Origin: Swingsia samuiensis
GTDB taxonomy: Bacteria; Pseudomonadota; Alphaproteobacteria; Acetobacterales; Acetobacteraceae
Direction of reading: 5' to 3'
Assembly: GCF_006542355.1 (NCBI RefSeq)
Contig: NZ_CP038141.1
Location: 1,742,001 to 1,806,000 of the forward strand
Length of the DNA: 64,000 nt
Shown here: positions 45,573 through 52,854 of the stretch, piece by piece
How positions within the stretch are numbered: position 1 is the first letter of the stretch
Layout of the letters: every line of letters begins with the position of its first letter
Position numbers and translations under genes: made by a program
Notes under the pieces: model-generated
Told to the model about the DNA's origin: nothing
The model's database searches: none
Seen by the model: the letters and a program-made list of their open reading frames with translations, nothing else

Positions 45573-46175
45573 TCAATCGCGTAAAACGCGATTTGTCAGA
45601 TCGCGCAGGTGGGGAATAACGAGGCCTTGAAACCACGGGTTTTGTTTTTCCCAAGCCGTTGTTCGCCAAGATGGGTGCGGAAGAGGGAAAAAACCTTTCT
45701 CAAGATGTGTACGAAAATGGAACACACGCTCGGTGACAGTCCCGCGCTCTAGGAAATAATTTTGAGCGTAGCTTCCAACAAGCAATGTTAATTTTATATT
45801 TGGTAATAGGTTTGTAACTCTTTGCCGCCATAATGGAGCACATTCGGTGCGAGGAGGGAGGTCTCCTCCCTTCGGGGCTTTCCCAGGGTAGCAAAGCCCC
45901 ATTGGGAAAATAGCAATTTTATGTTGATTATAGAAATCTGTAGTAGAAAGATCGAGCCATTTTCTTAGACGATCTCCTGAGGGATCAGAAAAAGATTTGT
46001 TATTATGATGTGCTTTAGTGCCTGGTGCTTGACCTATAATTAATAGGCGAGCAGATGCGGCTATGTGAATGATTGGCCGTGCCCCCAAGGGAAGAAAGGG
46101 GGCACATACGCGACAGAGACGAATTTCTTTCTCAAGAGCAGAAAGGCGTTTTTGAAAAGATGGAGTATCAATCAT
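45573..46175 (-). CDS. Uracil-DNA glycosylase superfamily protein
   Basis: 200 residues. UDG-fold motifs: IIGQAPGTKAHHNNKSFSDPSGDRLRKWL (motif A, GQAPG..., with the F.DP.G element) and the C-terminal PLPHPSWR (motif B, HPS). It has CRVC near the N-terminus but not the four spaced cysteines of the iron-sulfur family 4 enzymes. It is therefore closer to the uncharacterised UDG-like group than to standard Ung. Its start overlaps thpR by 4 bases. DNA-repair function is likely by family but unproved. Confidence 0.8.
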   Translation of the reverse strand: MIDTPSFQKRLSALEKEIRLCRVCAPFLPLGARPIIHIAASARLLIIGQAPGTKAHHNNKSFSDPSGDRLRKWLDLSTTDFYNQHKIAIFPMGLCYPGKAPKGGDLPPRTECAPLWRQRVTNLLPNIKLTLLVGSYAQNYFLERGTVTERVFHFRTHLEKGFFPLPHPSWRTTAWEKQNPWFQGLVIPHLRDLTNRVLRD

Positions 46176-46735
46176 TCATCTTCAGTGGGTAGGATGAAGT
46201 TGGGGTCCCAAGCGTAGCGTGCTTGAGGAATATAAACGGAATCTCCTCCAGATTTAACGCTTTCAAATAAGGTAATATGGTCAACGTCCATCGGTGGGCT
46301 ACGAAAAAGATTATGCCGCTGGATCCAATGGGCTGTTTCTTCACGTAGAGAGGGTGCTGTATAGCCGATACTTATATGCGGATAGAACCGATTTTTGATG
46401 GGGGGGTACCCTGCTTTTCTGAAAAGAGTTTCGAGTTTGTTTTGGAGAGACAGGAGTGCGTCAGAACGTTCTATATTAATGATAAGTTTATCAGACACAT
46501 CTCCCTCGAGGATACCAACCCCTGATAAAGAGAGAGGGAAAGGTTTCCAGTGGAGGGTGTTCAGCGCAGAATCCATGTCTTCTAGTAAATGGCGGTTGGT
46601 AATTTCTCCTGCAAAGCGCAGGGTAAGATGGTAGTTCTGAATGGGAACCCATTGGACATTTGGCATGGAGCCACGAAGTAGCGCGATGGATTGTTTAATT
46701 GGAGCGGATAGATCGATTGCGACAAATAGTCTCAA
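46172..46735 (-). CDS. thpR: RNA 2',3'-cyclic phosphodiesterase
   Basis: 187 residues, 2H phosphoesterase. Both catalytic motifs are present: HLTL starting at His36 and HISI starting at His120. The N-terminus MRLFVAIDL is typical of ThpR/LigT. It hydrolyses 2',3'-cyclic phosphate ends of RNA and was first known as a tRNA half ligase in vitro. It is followed by the UDG-like gene with ATGA overlap, so both are probably made together. Confidence 0.92.
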   Translation of the reverse strand: MRLFVAIDLSAPIKQSIALLRGSMPNVQWVPIQNYHLTLRFAGEITNRHLLEDMDSALNTLHWKPFPLSLSGVGILEGDVSDKLIINIERSDALLSLQNKLETLFRKAGYPPIKNRFYPHISIGYTAPSLREETAHWIQRHNLFRSPPMDVDHITLFESVKSGGDSVYIPQARYAWDPNFILPTEDE

Positions 46736-46887
46736 AGGAAGTTTTCCATTAACAAAAGTTTAAAGACACCGTAGGTTGGCTTGACCGTTTTGGTAAAATC
46801 ACCACATTATTATTTAGAGTATAGTGGATTGGTGATTTAATCCACTTAATCGTTCGTTCATGCGGATGATTTTCTGGAAAAGGTGTT

Positions 46888-47652
46888 ATGGCTTTTAATT
46901 CCAATTTTACCAAAGCTGGCGTGCAATCTGGGGCAGGGGCTCTTGATGCTGGGTTAAGGGCTTATATGTGCCGTGTCTTTAATTGGATGGCACTGGGGCT
47001 TTTGATAACCGGCGTAGTTGCTTTTGGCGTAGCTGAAACCTCTTTACGAGGATTTTTCTTTCACGCTGTAGAACTTTCGAACGGCAGTATTATGCTCCGT
47101 CCAACGTTGTTGGAGTGGGCTGCAATATTCTCCCCGCTGCTTTTTGTGATGAGCTTATCCGTTGGGATCAATCGTTTTTCACGGACTGCTGTGCAAGGGA
47201 TATTCTTGGCTTTTAGCGCTGTAATGGGCGCGAGTATGGCCGGGATTTTATTGGCGTATACTGGGGTTTCAGTCGCACGTACTTTTTTTGTGTGTTCTGT
47301 TATGTTCGGTGGAATGGCTTTGTGGGGATATACCACAGGCTCCAATTTAATGCGGTTTGGTTCTTTTCTAATAATGGGCGTTTGGGGGATAATTATTGCG
47401 TCGTTAGTTAATATCTTCCTGCATAGTTCTGCGCTGTCTTTATTGGTTTCCATCATTGGAGTTGTGTTGTTTACAGCCTTAACGGCCTACGATGCTCAAC
47501 GCATTAAAATTAACTACCAACAAAATTTGAGCTATGCTTCAGCAGAAGATATCGGCAAGTTCAGTATCTATGATGCTTTGAATATGTATCTGAACTTTGT
47601 GAATCTATTTCAGTTTTTGCTTCAGTTTACTGGTGATAGAAATAGCCGATAA
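46888..47652 (+). CDS. Bax inhibitor-1/YccA family membrane protein
   Basis: 254 residues with seven predicted membrane spans. C-terminal signature TALTAYDAQRIKINY followed by SIYDALNMYLNFVNLFQFLLQF matches the BI-1/UPF0005 family, including the conserved Asp pair region. Bacterial members include YccA, which modulates the FtsH protease, and pH-gated calcium leak proteins; which applies here is unknown. It is a single gene followed by a clear terminator. Confidence 0.93.
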   Translation: MAFNSNFTKAGVQSGAGALDAGLRAYMCRVFNWMALGLLITGVVAFGVAETSLRGFFFHAVELSNGSIMLRPTLLEWAAIFSPLLFVMSLSVGINRFSRTAVQGIFLAFSAVMGASMAGILLAYTGVSVARTFFVCSVMFGGMALWGYTTGSNLMRFGSFLIMGVWGIIIASLVNIFLHSSALSLLVSIIGVVLFTALTAYDAQRIKINYQQNLSYASAEDIGKFSIYDALNMYLNFVNLFQFLLQFTGDRNSR

Positions 47653-47695
47653 GTTAAAAAAATATTTAGAAATACTCATAACAAGAAGGGAAGTT

Positions 47696-47725
47696 CTTTA
47701 TGGACTTCCCTTTTTAGGACTAAAA
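47696..47725 (+). terminator. Rho-independent terminator after the BI-1 gene
   Basis: Stem AAGGGAAGT (47696-47704) with ACTTCCCTT (47714-47722), 9-base loop, then TTT to 47725. It starts 44 bases after the stop codon. Confidence 0.85.
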
Positions 47726-47968
47726 AAGTCTTGATTTATTTGAAAATGCTTCGAAAATAAGATTAAAAAAAATTAATTTTATAACTTAAAATCTTTTATA
47801 AACTTTGTAAAAATAGCGATCTACAGCCATTCTTTCTGCTGTATAGGTTTTCCCCTCTGTTATTTGATGAAGACAAAGCCTTGTATTCTAAGTGATTCAG
47901 GCGGAATAGTTCCAAGTTAAGGGGAGCGTATTGCTCCCTACTGTTTGAAAGAATTTCAGGAGCAGATC
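47726..47968 (+). promoter_or_regulatory. AT-rich upstream region of the cyo operon with a leader stem-loop
   Basis: The 440 bases between the BI-1 gene and cyoA hold no ordinary gene. The first part (to about 47810) is very AT-rich and probably carries the promoter, though I cannot pick reliable -35/-10 boxes. A 7-bp hairpin GGGGAGC (47921-47927) with GCTCCCT (47933-47939; one G-T pair), loop GTATT, has no T run after it, so it is not a terminator. It lies 18 bases before an AGGAG site that opens the leader ORF. Confidence 0.4.
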
Positions 47969-48097
47969 GTGGATCTTGTTTTTGATTTCATAACGAGAAT
48001 GAGAAAGGGAGCAGAGATGGCCACTGTTGGTAGCTTTGATGCGCACCTTATCTTGTCAAACCGCTACCGGTTTCAGAGACAGTACCGGATGGGATGA
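47969..48097 (+). CDS. Candidate leader ORF upstream of cyoA
   Basis: 42 codons from GTG at 47969, with AGGAG (47958-47962) 6 bases upstream, to TGA at 48095-48097, which overlaps the ATG of cyoA at 48094 (ATGA). An internal in-frame ATG at 48017 also has GGGAG 5 bases upstream and would give 26 codons. The peptide is basic (Arg-rich end [12 protein letters not shown]) and has no membrane span. Two good ribosome sites plus the exact stop-start overlap suggest a translated leader coupled to cyoA. The coding potential itself is unproved. Confidence 0.4.
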   Translation: MDLVFDFITRMRKGAEMATVGSFDAHLILSNRYRFQRQYRMG

Positions 48098-49038
48098 TGA
48101 AAGCAGGACCGATGAAAAAACTCTGGCGATATCTTCCAGCGTTGCCGGCGCTGATGCTATCGGGATGTACGGTTGATCTTTTGCAACCGGCGGGTCCGGT
48201 TGGTGAACTGAACCGCAATGTACTTGTGATCGAATTTGCGGTCATGATGTGTATTGTGGTTCCCGTTTGCATTGCGACAGTATATTTCGCTTGGAAATAT
48301 AGAGCATCGAATACAAAGGCAGAATATCTTCCTGATTGGAGCCATTCTACAAAAATTGAATACTTCATTTGGGGTATTCCAACAGTTATAGTGGCTATTT
48401 TGTCCGTTATGAACTGGTGGAGTACACATGTTTATGATCCTTACCGTCCTCTCCCCGCAGAGGTCGCAGGCACAAACAAACCTCTTAATGTTCAGGTTGT
48501 TGCATTAGACTGGAAATGGTTGTTTATTTACCCAGATTTGGGAATTGCAACAATTAACCAGCTTGATATTCCAACAAAGACAGCGTTGAATTTTCAAATT
48601 ACGTCAGATTCTGTTATGACGGCGTTCTTTATTCCACGTCTTGGCTCAATGATATATGCGATGCCAGGAATGCAGACGCAGTTGCATTTGTTAGCTAGTC
48701 AATCTGGAGATTTTCTGGGGGAAGCATCTCAGTATAGTGGAGGTGGTTTCTCAGATATGAAATTCCGCGCTATCGCGATGCCTCAAGCTCAGTTTAATGA
48801 GTGGGTTGAGAAGGTAAAAAGCGAAAACAGCAGCTTGGATGCGACAACGTATTCTAAATATGCTGCACCACAGATTGCTGCTCCAGTACATTATTTTGCG
48901 CATGTTCAGCCTGAATTGTTTGATGGCATCGTTGCTAAATATAATAACGGCATGATGGTTGATAAAACGACAGGTAAAGTCATGCATATGCAGTCTGTAT
49001 CAGATGCTGCATCGTCCGACACTGGCATGAAGGAATAA
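48094..49038 (+). CDS. cyoA: Cytochrome bo3 ubiquinol oxidase subunit II
   Basis: 314 residues (308 if starting at the ATG 48112, whose AGGA is only 3 bases away). A lipoprotein signal ends LMLSGC, with the Cys at residue 25. Two membrane spans follow (about 42-64 and 86-107), then a periplasmic cupredoxin-like domain without CuA ligands, as in quinol oxidases ([23 protein letters not shown]). The C-terminal CyoA extension is present. It is the first gene of cyoABCD and appears translationally linked to the leader ORF. Confidence 0.96.
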   Translation: MMKAGPMKKLWRYLPALPALMLSGCTVDLLQPAGPVGELNRNVLVIEFAVMMCIVVPVCIATVYFAWKYRASNTKAEYLPDWSHSTKIEYFIWGIPTVIVAILSVMNWWSTHVYDPYRPLPAEVAGTNKPLNVQVVALDWKWLFIYPDLGIATINQLDIPTKTALNFQITSDSVMTAFFIPRLGSMIYAMPGMQTQLHLLASQSGDFLGEASQYSGGGFSDMKFRAIAMPQAQFNEWVEKVKSENSSLDATTYSKYAAPQIAAPVHYFAHVQPELFDGIVAKYNNGMMVDKTTGKVMHMQSVSDAASSDTGMKE

Positions 49039-49045
49039 CCGACAG

Positions 49046-51034
49046 ATGCTGGGAAAACTCACATGGTCAGCTGTGCCGCTGGATGTGCCTATTGTTATGG
49101 CCACATTCGCTGGTGTAGCTGTTATTGGCCTCGCTGTGCTGGGGCTTATTACCTATTTTGGAAAATGGGGATATTTGTGGCGTGAATGGTTAACAACTGT
49201 TGATCATAAACGCCTTGGTGTCATGTATATTGTTGTGGCTCTGGTGATGCTGGTCCGTGGTTTTGCGGATGCCATCATGATGAGAACACAATTAGCAATG
49301 GCTTATGCAGGTAACCCCGGTTATTTGCCGCCACATCACTATGACCAGATTTTCTCTGCCCATGGAACGATCATGATTTTCTTCATGGCCATGGCATTTA
49401 TGACTGGTCTTTTGAATATTGTTGTACCTTTGCAAATCGGTGCACGAGACGTAGCATTCCCATTCCTGAACTCCCTTAGCTTTTATATGACGCTAACGGG
49501 TGTTGTTCTTGTAATGGCATCATTGTTTATTGGTGAGTTTGCTCAATGTGGTTGGCTTGTTTATCCACCACTGTCAGAGATCCAGTTTAGTCCTGGGGTA
49601 GGTGTTGATTACTACATCTGGGCTGTTCAGATTTCTGGTGTTGGGACTTTGTTAACAGGTGTTAACTTCTTTACGACACTTGTGAAGATGCGGGCGCCTG
49701 GCATGGGTTGGATGCAAATGCCAGTTTTCTGCTGGACTGCATTGTGCACCACAGTGTTGATTATGACATCCTTCCCAATTTTAACGGTTGCGCTTGGCCT
49801 GCTAAGCCTTGATCGTTATTTGGGAATGCACTTCTTTACAAATGATGCTGGCGGTAACGCCATGCTGTACCTGAACCTGATTTGGGCATGGGGTCACCCA
49901 GAAGTTTATATTCTGATTATCCCAGCTTTCGGTGTTTTCTCAGAAGTTACAGCAACATTCTCACGTAAGCCGCTTTTTGGTTACAATACGATGGTATATG
50001 CGACATGTTCGATCATGGCGCTTTCTCTCGTCGTTTGGGTTCACCACTTTTTCACCATGGGTGCTGGAGCTAACGTAAATAGCTTCTTTGGTATTATGAC
50101 GATGATCATTGCCGTGCCTACAGGTGTTAAAATCTTTAACTGGTTGTTCACAATGTATAAGGGCCGTGTTGAATTCACAGCTCCGATGTATTGGACGATC
50201 GGCTTTATGATCACATTCTCAATCGGTGGTATGACAGGCGTTATGATGGCTATGCCTGCTGCGGATTGGATCGTGCATAACTCACTGTTCCTGATTGCTC
50301 ACTTCCATAACGTTATTATCGGTGGTGTGTATTTCGGTTATGTCGCAGGGATGGATTATTGGTTCCCGAAAGCATTCGGTTTTAAGCTGAATGAAAAATG
50401 GGGCAAACGCGCATTTTGGTGCTGGTTCTTCGGTTTCTACCTTGCTTTCGGACCTCTTTACATTCTTGGTCTTGAAGGTATGACACGCCGTCTTAACCAT
50501 TATAACAATCCACAATGGCATCCATGGCTTCTTGTTGCTGAGGGTGGCGCAATTGTTGTTGCTATGGGAATTATTTGCCAGCTTACGCAAATTTACGTTT
50601 CCATACGTGACCGTAACCTTCCAGAAAACAGGGATCTTACGGGTGATCCATGGAATGGCCGTACGCTTGAATGGTCTATTTCTTCACCACCGCCTGCCTA
50701 TAACTTTGCTGTTATGCCAAACATTCATGGTTTGGATACATTCCATGAAGATAAGAAGTTAGGCCGTCCAGCAACAGGGCATGCGATTGAACCTATTCAT
50801 ATGCCAAAGAATACAGCTGTAGGTGCAATTATTGGTGCCTTTGCAATCCTGTTTGGTTTTGCTGCGGTATGGCATATTTGGTGGGTCGTTGGCTTGTCAT
50901 TCTTCGGGATCATTGTGACGGTAATTGCACGTAGTGCGAACCGTGATATTGATTATTACGTACCGGTTGATGAGATTGAGCAGCATGAGAGAGCTTTTGA
51001 TCAGCGCATTGCTGCAGCTCAGCCAGCAGAGTAA
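49046..51034 (+). CDS. cyoB: Cytochrome bo3 ubiquinol oxidase subunit I
   Basis: 662-residue catalytic subunit. Low-spin haem ligands His106 and His420, high-spin haem ligand His418, CuB ligands His283, His332 and His333, and the cross-linked Tyr287 are all present. The ubiquinol-site residues Arg71, Asp75, His98 and Gln101 are at the same numbers as in E. coli. It reduces oxygen to water and pumps protons while oxidising ubiquinol. Heme O should come from ctaB at 1.2 kb, as no cyoE is attached to this operon. Confidence 0.99.
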   Translation: MLGKLTWSAVPLDVPIVMATFAGVAVIGLAVLGLITYFGKWGYLWREWLTTVDHKRLGVMYIVVALVMLVRGFADAIMMRTQLAMAYAGNPGYLPPHHYDQIFSAHGTIMIFFMAMAFMTGLLNIVVPLQIGARDVAFPFLNSLSFYMTLTGVVLVMASLFIGEFAQCGWLVYPPLSEIQFSPGVGVDYYIWAVQISGVGTLLTGVNFFTTLVKMRAPGMGWMQMPVFCWTALCTTVLIMTSFPILTVALGLLSLDRYLGMHFFTNDAGGNAMLYLNLIWAWGHPEVYILIIPAFGVFSEVTATFSRKPLFGYNTMVYATCSIMALSLVVWVHHFFTMGAGANVNSFFGIMTMIIAVPTGVKIFNWLFTMYKGRVEFTAPMYWTIGFMITFSIGGMTGVMMAMPAADWIVHNSLFLIAHFHNVIIGGVYFGYVAGMDYWFPKAFGFKLNEKWGKRAFWCWFFGFYLAFGPLYILGLEGMTRRLNHYNNPQWHPWLLVAEGGAIVVAMGIICQLTQIYVSIRDRNLPENRDLTGDPWNGRTLEWSISSPPPAYNFAVMPNIHGLDTFHEDKKLGRPATGHAIEPIHMPKNTAVGAIIGAFAILFGFAAVWHIWWVVGLSFFGIIVTVIARSANRDIDYYVPVDEIEQHERAFDQRIAAAQPAE

Positions 51035-51050
51035 AGGAGGCACATAATTT

Positions 51051-51668
51051 ATGGCTCACGAAGCGTCTATGTCGCCTTTGGCACATGCCGATGATCATGG
51101 GGGAGAGCATCACGAATCCCCCGTGGTGTTTGGTTTCTGGCTTTACCTGATGACCGACTGCGTTCTGTTTGGTTCAATTTTCGCAGCATTTGCTGTCTTG
51201 CGCCATCAGTATGCTGGGGGTCCAACAGGGAAAGACTTGTTTGATCTTAAGAATGTTGGAATAGAAACAGCAATCTTGCTTGTTTCCTCCATTACCTATG
51301 GCTTTGCTTCACTCAGTGCGATGGCAAAGAAAAAGGGAATGGTTTTGTTATGGTTGCTAGTAACATTTCTTCTTGGCCTTTCATTCGTAGGGTTGGAAGT
51401 AACTGAATTCCATAACATGATTGCAGAGGGTAATGGGCCAGATCGTTCAGCGTTCTTGTCAGCATTCTTTACGCTGGTGGGAACTCACGGTCTGCACGTT
51501 AGCTTTGGTCTGCTTTGGATGGTGGTTTTGATGTTCCAGATGTGTGGTGCACAGGGCTTGTCCGAACGGATGATGAATAAGCTGGCTTGCTTAAGCTTGT
51601 TCTGGCACTTTCTTGACATTGTCTGGATCTGTGTTTTCTCCTTCGTTTATCTGGCAGGAGTAATGTAA
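51051..51668 (+). CDS. cyoC: Cytochrome bo3 ubiquinol oxidase subunit III
   Basis: 205 residues with five membrane spans, the number typical of CyoC. FGFWLYLMTDCVLFGSIFAAF and the THGLHVSFGLLWM segment are family signatures. A strong Shine-Dalgarno sequence (AAAGGAGG) lies about 10 bases before the ATG. Its stop shares one base with the cyoD start (TAATG). It helps assemble and stabilise the oxidase and its proton uptake. Confidence 0.97.
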   Translation: MAHEASMSPLAHADDHGGEHHESPVVFGFWLYLMTDCVLFGSIFAAFAVLRHQYAGGPTGKDLFDLKNVGIETAILLVSSITYGFASLSAMAKKKGMVLLWLLVTFLLGLSFVGLEVTEFHNMIAEGNGPDRSAFLSAFFTLVGTHGLHVSFGLLWMVVLMFQMCGAQGLSERMMNKLACLSLFWHFLDIVWICVFSFVYLAGVM

Positions 51669-52003
51669 TGACCCAAGCTCCAACAACGACAATGACAAGT
51701 GATAGCCACGGTTCGTATGGATCGTATCTTGTTGGGTTTATTCTAGCTGTTATTTTGACCGTCGCGTCATTTGCAGTTGTTATGAGCCACGCATTCTCTC
51801 CAACAGTTACTATGTCCCTACTTGGGGTTTTGGCTGTTGTGCAGATTATCGTTCACTTGATCTTTTTCTTGCACTTGAATACGAGCACAGAGCAAAGCTG
51901 GAATTTGTTGGCTTTCTTTGTGGCTGCAGCAACGGTGGTTATCGTTGTAGGTGGTGTGCTCTTTGTGATGCACGACACAGCCGTCAATATGATGTCTCGT
52001 TAA
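51668..52003 (+). CDS. cyoD: Cytochrome bo3 ubiquinol oxidase subunit IV
   Basis: 111 residues, three membrane spans. SYLVGFILAVILTVASFAVV and the QIIVHLIFFLHLNTSTEQSWN motif are typical of CyoD, a small assembly subunit that helps bind CuB. Last gene of the operon; a strong terminator follows 26 bases after the stop. No surf1-like or cyoE gene comes after it. Confidence 0.97.
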   Translation: MTQAPTTTMTSDSHGSYGSYLVGFILAVILTVASFAVVMSHAFSPTVTMSLLGVLAVVQIIVHLIFFLHLNTSTEQSWNLLAFFVAAATVVIVVGGVLFVMHDTAVNMMSR

Positions 52004-52028
52004 TTCTTTTGTAGAATTATAAAAGAGA

Positions 52029-52064
52029 AAAAGGCCGACAGAATTAAATCTGTCGGCCTTTTTT
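52029..52064 (+). terminator. Terminator of the cyo operon
   Basis: Perfect 14-bp stem AAAAGGCCGACAGA (52029-52042) with TCTGTCGGCCTTTT (52049-52062), 6-base loop, T run to 52064. The strongest hairpin in the window, placed right after cyoD. Confidence 0.93.
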
Positions 52065-52135
52065 GTATTAAGATGTATGGTAAAAAAAATACCGGACATA
52101 AAAGCCCGGTACTTTAAAGAGCGCTTTATAAGATA

Positions 52136-52468
52136 TTAGTCTTTGTGAGGGTTTTCAGACAAAAGCTCAGCTTTGTTGGGTTTGTCTTTCCATTCTTCTG
52201 CATCTGCTGGCTGTTCTCCCTTGCGGGTAATATTAGGCCATTGCGCAGAGAACTTAGCGTTAATTTCAATCCATGGTGTAGAGCGGTTATCGCTGTCTGG
52301 GAAAATCGCTTCAGCAGGGCATTCTGGCTCACAGACCCCGCAATCAATGCATTCATCAGGATTGATCACAAGAAAGTTTTCGCCCGCATAAAAGCAGTCA
52401 ACAGGACAAACTTCAACGCAGTCCATAAACTTGCACTTGATACAGTTCTCTGTAACGACGTAACTCAT
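52136..52468 (-). CDS. fdxA: Seven-iron ferredoxin FdxA
   Basis: 110 residues. Cysteine pattern of the 3Fe-4S plus 4Fe-4S type: Cys9, Cys17 and Cys50 for the three-iron cluster and Cys21, Cys40, Cys43 and Cys46 for the four-iron cluster (CVEVCP and [12 protein letters not shown]). The N-terminus [26 protein letters not shown] is the FdxA hallmark. It is a soluble low-potential electron carrier. It lies downstream of the Hsp15-like gene, an order commonly found next to carD in alphaproteobacteria; carD would lie outside this stretch. Confidence 0.96.
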   Translation of the reverse strand: MSYVVTENCIKCKFMDCVEVCPVDCFYAGENFLVINPDECIDCGVCEPECPAEAIFPDSDNRSTPWIEINAKFSAQWPNITRKGEQPADAEEWKDKPNKAELLSENPHKD

Positions 52469-52569
52469 CGGTTTCTCCAGTAATTTTAATGCTTGCTTGG
52501 GTTGGTTTTACCACAAAATTTAAACTGTGCTTGATGGTATGCGAATGTTTGCCGAGAGATGCAAGGTTC

Positions 52570-52851
52570 TTAGCACATTTCTTCAATAATTTCGTATAAT
52601 AAAGCAGCTTCTTTTGCTGGCCCTCGACGCTCACCAAGGGCTAAAACTCTCCATACTCGTACAGATTGATGAGGGGAAAAAGGTGGGAGGGTAAGAATAT
52701 CCCCCACACGAAGTTTTGCGTGTGGTTTATTGGTGGGTTGGTTATTAATTCGGATACGTCCTTTTTGAATAGTGGCTGCGCAGATGGCACGTGTCTTTGC
52801 AATCCGTGCATAATAAAGCCATTGATCTAAACGTTGATAAGGTTCGCTCAT
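52570..52851 (-). CDS. S4-domain RNA-binding protein (Hsp15-like)
   Basis: 93 residues. S4 domain at the N-terminus: RLDQWLYYARIAKTRAICAATIQKGRIRINNQPTNKPHAKLRVGDIL. The C-terminal RVLALGERRGPAKEAALLYE is typical of Hsp15 (HslR), which rescues stalled large ribosomal subunits carrying nascent chains. It starts 3 bases after the SUV3-like helicase stop and belongs to the same unit. Confidence 0.88.
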   Translation of the reverse strand: MSEPYQRLDQWLYYARIAKTRAICAATIQKGRIRINNQPTNKPHAKLRVGDILTLPPFSPHQSVRVWRVLALGERRGPAKEAALLYEIIEEMC

Positions 52852-52854
52852 ATA

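Noticed and set aside
45575-45597. Hairpin AATCGCG/CGCGATT after marC
   Set aside because: Only 7 bp, lies in the end of the opposing gene and is followed by just three T; too weak to call a terminator.
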